In this document: positions 60,518-64,000 of the stretch, piece by piece
How the letters are laid out: the number at the start of each line of letters is the position of its first letter
How positions within the stretch are numbered: position 1 is the stretch's first letter
NCBI GenBank assembly: GCA_963921345.3
Contig: CAWUFE020000002.1
Coordinates: 682,001-746,000, forward strand
Reading direction: 5' to 3'
Length of the DNA stretch: 64,000 bases
Origin: Hoeflea_A sp963921345
Lineage (GTDB): Bacteria; Pseudomonadota; Alphaproteobacteria; Rhizobiales; Rhizobiaceae
Translations under genes and position numbers: made by a program
Notes under the pieces: generated by a model
The model's database searches: none
Told to the model about the DNA's origin: nothing
What the model saw: only the letters and a program-made list of their open reading frames with translations

Positions 60518-61177
60518 TTACCCCAGCAGCGGCCCGATCTGTTCACGGAAATACACTGCCAGGCCCACTGCACCGGCAATCGCCCCGAGCAAGAACCAGA
60601 GGTAGCCGGGAACCCGAGAGGCCGGCTTCGAAGACACAGGCGCCGTCTCCGGCTGGCTGACCGCGGGAGCCGCAGATCGGGCCGGTTGAGCGATCGCCGT
60701 ATGGGTTACCTGATGCGATGCCACGTGTTCGGACAGCGGGGCCCCGTAAAGTTCCGGCGGCCGCTCCTCATTGGCCAGAAACCGCCGCCGTTCGACCATG
60801 CGTTCGGCCACATAGTGGGTGACGCTGTCGGCGATGCGCATCATGTCGCTCGATTCGGCCATCACCACCCGACCGTGCCGCGAATCGCGCACGAAACGGT
60901 AGGTACGGCGGTCCGGCCCCATCTGCACATGGGCGATGGCGTCGATCCACAGCCGCGGCTGCAAGCCCGAGGAGATGACGAAATCGAACTGTTCGTCATC
61001 GTCGGGCACCTGTTCGAAAACAGGTGCCAGTTCCTCCGCCAGAAGGTCGATCCGGGCCCGGTCGGCCTCCTTCATGTCCACGACGACATCCTCGCGCTCC
61101 GCCGTCGCGATCTTGACCTCGCGCACGACGTCGGAAAGCCGCCTGGACTTGCCAGAGGGAGCCGATGAATCGCCCAT
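60518..61177 (-). CDS. Conserved hypothetical protein with C-terminal anchor
   Basis: The 219-residue protein (RRLSDVVREVKIATAERED...) has a soluble alpha/beta part (ISSGLQPRLWIDAIAHVQMGPDRRTYRF) and one membrane helix near residues 190-210 (YLWFLLGAIAGAVGLAVYF). I recall very similar uncharacterised proteins throughout rhizobial relatives, so this is core genome sitting inside the accessory neighbourhood. Function unknown. Confidence 0.7.
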   Translation of the reverse strand: MGDSSAPSGKSRRLSDVVREVKIATAEREDVVVDMKEADRARIDLLAEELAPVFEQVPDDDEQFDFVISSGLQPRLWIDAIAHVQMGPDRRTYRFVRDSRHGRVVMAESSDMMRIADSVTHYVAERMVERRRFLANEERPPELYGAPLSEHVASHQVTHTAIAQPARSAAPAVSQPETAPVSSKPASRVPGYLWFLLGAIAGAVGLAVYFREQIGPLLG

Positions 61178-61303
61178 TGATTGTCCGCCTGCCGGTTGTG
61201 GTTAAGCAAGCCTTAACATACTGCAAAAGGAGGGGCTGACAAATCCCAAATCCTTGCCGTCCCGACGCCGAGTTACGTCCTCCTGGGCGATCGCCGCGCC
61301 AGC

Positions 61304-61843
61304 TCAGGCGACGTCCACCTTGAAGCCTGAACACTCCAGGGAGGGCTTCTTGCCGACGTGATCGCTGGCGCAGGCGAGCCAGTGCACGCAGATGCTCTCG
61401 GGTTTTGCCAGCGCCAGAAGTTGGTCATAGATTTCCTTGAGGCTGATCGTCTCGCCATCCGCCAGAGCTAAGACCTGTTTGCCGCTTGCGTCGTAGACGC
61501 CGCTGAACTGGAAATCGCCCTCACCGGTCAGGTGATAATTGAAGCTGACATTGAAAGCCTTAGGCCTTTCCTTTGCGATATTCTTGCAGTTGGTCGGAAT
61601 TTTCGTCTGCGGCGGAGTCTTGCTGCGCAGCACCACTTTGGTGTGATCCCGCCAGTGGGTGACCCAGGCATCCATATCCGCGACGCCGTCTGCCGCTTTT
61701 TTCTGAACATCTTCGGCATAGCCGTCCGAGATCGCCATGCCGTCCGGCGTGTAGATCATGAACTTGTTCTCGCCGCCGGCTTCGATCAGGCCGAGACCGT
61801 CCGACGTGATTTCGCCATGTCCGTGGCAGAAGTAGTGTCTCAT
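61304..61843 (-). CDS. Protein with HGHG and C-terminal Cys pattern, third gene of the cytolysin operon
   Basis: The 179-residue protein starts MRHYFCHGHGEITSDGLG and has CVHWLACASDHVG near its end. An H-G start loop with a later Cys after a beta strand is the arrangement of clan CD cysteine peptidases (caspase/gingipain fold) and of related Stv-type adhesin-like domains. The match is by pattern only. AAGGAG precedes ATG 61843. It follows the papain-like gene by 37 bases and has no signal peptide. It may be an effector or a partner of the cytolysin. Confidence 0.55.
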   Translation of the reverse strand: MRHYFCHGHGEITSDGLGLIEAGGENKFMIYTPDGMAISDGYAEDVQKKAADGVADMDAWVTHWRDHTKVVLRSKTPPQTKIPTNCKNIAKERPKAFNVSFNYHLTGEGDFQFSGVYDASGKQVLALADGETISLKEIYDQLLALAKPESICVHWLACASDHVGKKPSLECSGFKVDVA

Positions 61844-61880
61844 CGAAAATCTCCTTCCCGGTGGTCGTCGCTCCAGACCG

Positions 61881-62333
61881 TCACTGGCGGTAAAACACGT
61901 AGCAGCGTGCAATGTTGTTGCCGCCATCCGGAGGAAAGTCGGTGATGGCGGGCGGATCCTCCTGGTAGTCGACGAGCTTGACGACGCCGTTGTCATCGCG
62001 CGCCAGCACGACCATGTGACCGATCGGCGCATCGGACCGGTCATAGGCGAGGCCCAGTCCGCTGTTGTTGGGAAAATGGGCGAAGTCCTGCTCCAGGGAC
62101 TGTCTGTCCTCGTAGACCCGGCAGGCGATGTCGTCGATACCGGCCTCGCGGAAGAGATCGAGGACGGCTTCGGCACCGGCGGTGCGGTCCTGCATGATTT
62201 CCGTCTGGTCGATCAGTTCGTTGACGGTCTTGCCAAGCAAGGCCGCGACCGAGCAATAATAGCAATTGTCGTCCAGTCCAAAACTGTTGGCCGTCGTGTT
62301 GATGTCGAGTATTCCGGCAAAAGCCTGGGGCAT
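61881..62333 (-). CDS. Papain-like small protein, second gene of the cytolysin operon
   Basis: The 150-residue protein has NCYYCSVAALLGKTV (candidate Cys), AYDRSDAPIGHMVVLARDD (candidate His) and VKLVDYQED (candidate Asp/Asn), in the order of the papain-type C-H-D triad, with an EIMQDRTAG helix between, similar to small papain-fold toxin domains from polymorphic toxins. No signal peptide. AAGGAG is present upstream of ATG 62333. It lies 82 bases behind the cytolysin gene on the same strand. Confidence 0.55.
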   Translation of the reverse strand: MPQAFAGILDINTTANSFGLDDNCYYCSVAALLGKTVNELIDQTEIMQDRTAGAEAVLDLFREAGIDDIACRVYEDRQSLEQDFAHFPNNSGLGLAYDRSDAPIGHMVVLARDDNGVVKLVDYQEDPPAITDFPPDGGNNIARCYVFYRQ

Positions 62334-62415
62334 TTCTTTCTCCTTCGTTCTTTGCTGCTTCAGATTTCTCGACGTGATCGTTCGATGATCCCGGCATGTG
62401 TCGAAGCGGCCGTCA

Positions 62416-63828
62416 TCAGGCCGCCTCCGGTTCGGCCTTTTCCCAACTCCGGTTGAGGGTCGTCCCGCCGACCCGGTAGGTCAGGTTGGTCGGCCCCTTC
62501 TCGCTGCACGAGAAGATCTGCCCCCACGGATCCCACACCAGGCCGGTCGCCGCCTCGGCAAGGATCTTGACGTTGACCGCATCGCCCGGCAGGTCGATCT
62601 GATGGCTGTAACCGGCTGTTTTCTTTCCGGATTCCCACTGTTTGCCTTGATAGTCGCCCGCCTCGTCCTGCTCCTCCCAGGACACGAAAAAGCGCGCCAC
62701 ATAGGCACCGCCATGCAACAACCTGATGAAGCCGTTGTTGTATTGAACGCATTCCTTTTCGGTGTAGCTGGTCGTGAAAGCGAGTGTCGCGATCTGGTTG
62801 TCCTTGAGGAAGGCAACGGTATAGGAGATCGGCGCGCCGGGATTGTCCTTGCCGTAGGTCGATCCGGAAACGATGAGTTCGTTGAGCTTCTCCAGGTCTT
62901 TCGGCTGGGTGATCGTTGCCGCGGCACCGGGGTTTCCGCCAAGCGCCACGACGGTGAACGTCGAGTTCTCGATGATGCTGGCAAACTTCGCGTTGACTTC
63001 AGCGCCGACCTGCGTCCCCCCGGACACCACCTGATTGAGCGCACCCTCGAGCGACGCTTTCGTCTCGCTCGAAGCCGTCTCCATCTTGATCATCACGACG
63101 CGGCCATAGTCGACGCTGCGAACATAGCCGGGAGGATCCTGCTCGCCGATCAGGCCCTGGACCTGGTCGACCGTGACGGCATCCGCGAAGACCGACGCCG
63201 GGGTGGCTGGCGTGTCGAAGGTCACGGTGTAGAAGACCTGCTTGAAATAGGCGACGGCGACCGACGACTCGCGCGAACTGCCGGCGCTGATTTTCGCCGA
63301 GACGTCGCCGGACGTCCATTTGCTGCTGAAGCCGAGATCCAGGGCGAGCTGCTGAGAACTGTAGGCTTTGGTGATGCTGAGAAAAGACCGCGCCTTGTTG
63401 ACGTAGCCTTCCGCGGCCGCCTCTTCGTTCCAACGGTCCAACACCTTGTCGATACCCGCCTGCACCGAGGAATTCGTCGGATTCTCGATGACCGCCGTGC
63501 CGGCTTTGCCGAGTCCGGGCAAATCGATGCGCAAGGTTACCGGCGTACGCGGCAGCGCGACTGGGTCCGGCTTACCCTCCGCCAGCCGGCGATTGGCGCG
63601 GACCAGCGCGCCCGGAAAGACCACACCGGATGTCGGGCTGAGAATCGCGACGTCGTTCAGATCCCTGTTGAGCGACCGGTTGGTGTTGGTGCAGACGATG
63701 ACGGAATTGCCTGCATTCGACCGGTTGCGCGGTGGCAGCGCTTCGGTCCCGCCACTTTCTCCAACGCTCAACAGGTCCCTCGGGTCGTAGTCGAGGCCGC
63801 GAATATAGGTGTCGATCGGGTTTCCCAT
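62416..63828 (-). CDS. Cholesterol-dependent (thiol-activated) cytolysin
   Basis: The 470-residue protein is collinear with mature perfringolysin/streptolysin-type cytolysins: ILSPTSGVVFPGALVRAN in domain 1, SVAVAYFKQVFYTVTFDTP and KFASIIENSTFTVVALGG at the two transmembrane hairpin regions, PISYTVAFLKDNQIATLAF, and a domain 4 with AATGLVWDPWG at residues 426-436 in place of the undecapeptide ECTGLAWEWWR. The Thr-Leu pair that recognises cholesterol is kept (GGTTLNRSW, T457-L458). There is no signal peptide. ATG 63828 has GGAG about eleven bases upstream. It would form large oligomeric pores in sterol-containing membranes, so its target should be a eukaryote. Family assignment is by direct recognition of many conserved blocks. 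Confidence 0.92.
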   Translation of the reverse strand: MGNPIDTYIRGLDYDPRDLLSVGESGGTEALPPRNRSNAGNSVIVCTNTNRSLNRDLNDVAILSPTSGVVFPGALVRANRRLAEGKPDPVALPRTPVTLRIDLPGLGKAGTAVIENPTNSSVQAGIDKVLDRWNEEAAAEGYVNKARSFLSITKAYSSQQLALDLGFSSKWTSGDVSAKISAGSSRESSVAVAYFKQVFYTVTFDTPATPASVFADAVTVDQVQGLIGEQDPPGYVRSVDYGRVVMIKMETASSETKASLEGALNQVVSGGTQVGAEVNAKFASIIENSTFTVVALGGNPGAAATITQPKDLEKLNELIVSGSTYGKDNPGAPISYTVAFLKDNQIATLAFTTSYTEKECVQYNNGFIRLLHGGAYVARFFVSWEEQDEAGDYQGKQWESGKKTAGYSHQIDLPGDAVNVKILAEAATGLVWDPWGQIFSCSEKGPTNLTYRVGGTTLNRSWEKAEPEAA

Positions 63829-63881
63829 GGTGCTTCTCCGCCCGTCTGAATCAGGTTTTCTCATTCACCGAGACCGTCAGG

Positions 63882-64000
63882 TCAGCTCGCCCGGTAGCAA
63901 AGCTCGCCCTTGCGCACCGGTGTTTCCGACGGACAGACGCCCACGACCGTCAGCCCCTGGCCGCCCACATTGCGTCGGGGTTTCTGGCAGCCGCCGATGC
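63882..64000 (-). CDS. C-terminal end of a Cys-containing protein (runs off the right edge)
   Basis: The last 38 codons read IGGCQKPRRNVGGQGL and VVGVCPSETPVRKGELCYRAS, then TGA. Three cysteines and the gap of 53 bases to the cytolysin start suggest it is the upstream gene of the same operon. No family can be assigned from this fragment. Confidence 0.5.
   Translation of the reverse strand, partial: IGGCQKPRRNVGGQGLTVVGVCPSETPVRKGELCYRAS

Noticed and set aside
58109..61168. A 1019-codon open frame on the plus strand antisense to the SARP, YcaO, cyclase and 60518-61177 genes
   Set aside because: It runs opposite several well-recognised genes, has no family features and is Arg/Asp/Gln-rich in the way expected of an antisense shadow in high-GC DNA.
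61201..61217. GTTAAG-CAAGC-CTTAAC hairpin upstream of 60518-61177
   Set aside because: The stem has only six base pairs of mixed composition and no T-run, so it cannot be told apart from chance.
1..64000. tRNA, rRNA or riboswitch genes
   Set aside because: No cloverleaf-like or conserved RNA sequence was recognised by eye in the gaps; a covariance-model scan would be needed to exclude small RNAs.

Overview
The window reads as a chromosomal segment of a high-G+C alphaproteobacterium, most likely order Hyphomicrobiales (Rhizobiales). This rests on gene content, not on a phylogenetic marker: a Rieske cytochrome bc1 gene beside ABC exporters, trmL and hemF; the DUF1285 / CoA-pyrophosphatase / CCA-transferase set; a MoxR-DUF58-BatA-like-DUF4159 operon; DUF995 and the small exported proteins typical of rhizobial relatives. 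No rRNA, tRNA, CRISPR array or prophage was seen.

Layout. 1-8 kb: start of petA, two paralogous ABC exporters around a large MscS-type channel, then trmL and a small unknown gene. 8-15.6 kb: hemF, a membrane class III nucleotide cyclase, a GcvA-like LysR regulator, a GNAT enzyme, an exported small protein and the cca-nudix-DUF1285 operon. 15.6-24.4 kb: an accessory block with unknown genes, a UDG-like protein, an orphan Flp-like pilin and a very large DUF4214/cadherin-like/RTX surface protein broken by a frameshift. 24.4-31.2 kb: the tightly coupled moxR operon. 31.4-37.6 kb: an exopolysaccharide-type operon (UDP-glucuronate decarboxylase, galE, membrane GT2 synthase, GH26-like hydrolase, DUF995) behind an AT-rich leader, plus a putative lipoprotein. 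37.7-46.3 kb: GNAT, glutathionyl-hydroquinone reductase-like GST, an ISAzo13-family element that splits a Nudix gene, metallophosphoesterase, DoxX/LysR pair, ChaC, a dimeric-barrel protein and an SH3 protein.

46.3-64 kb is the least ordinary part. It holds an AAC(3)-like enzyme next to an exported acetolactate-decarboxylase-like protein, a run of small unknown genes (two of them apparent paralogues flanking an exported Cys-rich peptide), a catabolic-looking group (orphan solute-binding protein, alkaline-phosphatase-superfamily hydrolase with Thr at the sulfatase nucleophile site, LysR, M20 amidohydrolase, serine hydrolase), a YcaO gene overlapping a SARP/BTAD regulator that carries an in-frame stop, and a minus-strand operon at the right edge.

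That right-edge operon is the main discovery candidate. It encodes a full-length cholesterol-dependent (thiol-activated) cytolysin with no signal peptide, followed by a papain-like protein and a protein with an HG...C pattern that recalls clan CD peptidases. A pore-former coupled to two candidate effectors in a Gram-negative alphaproteobacterium suggests an anti-eukaryote (host, predator or grazer) weapon. The family call for the cytolysin is strong; the functional model is inference.
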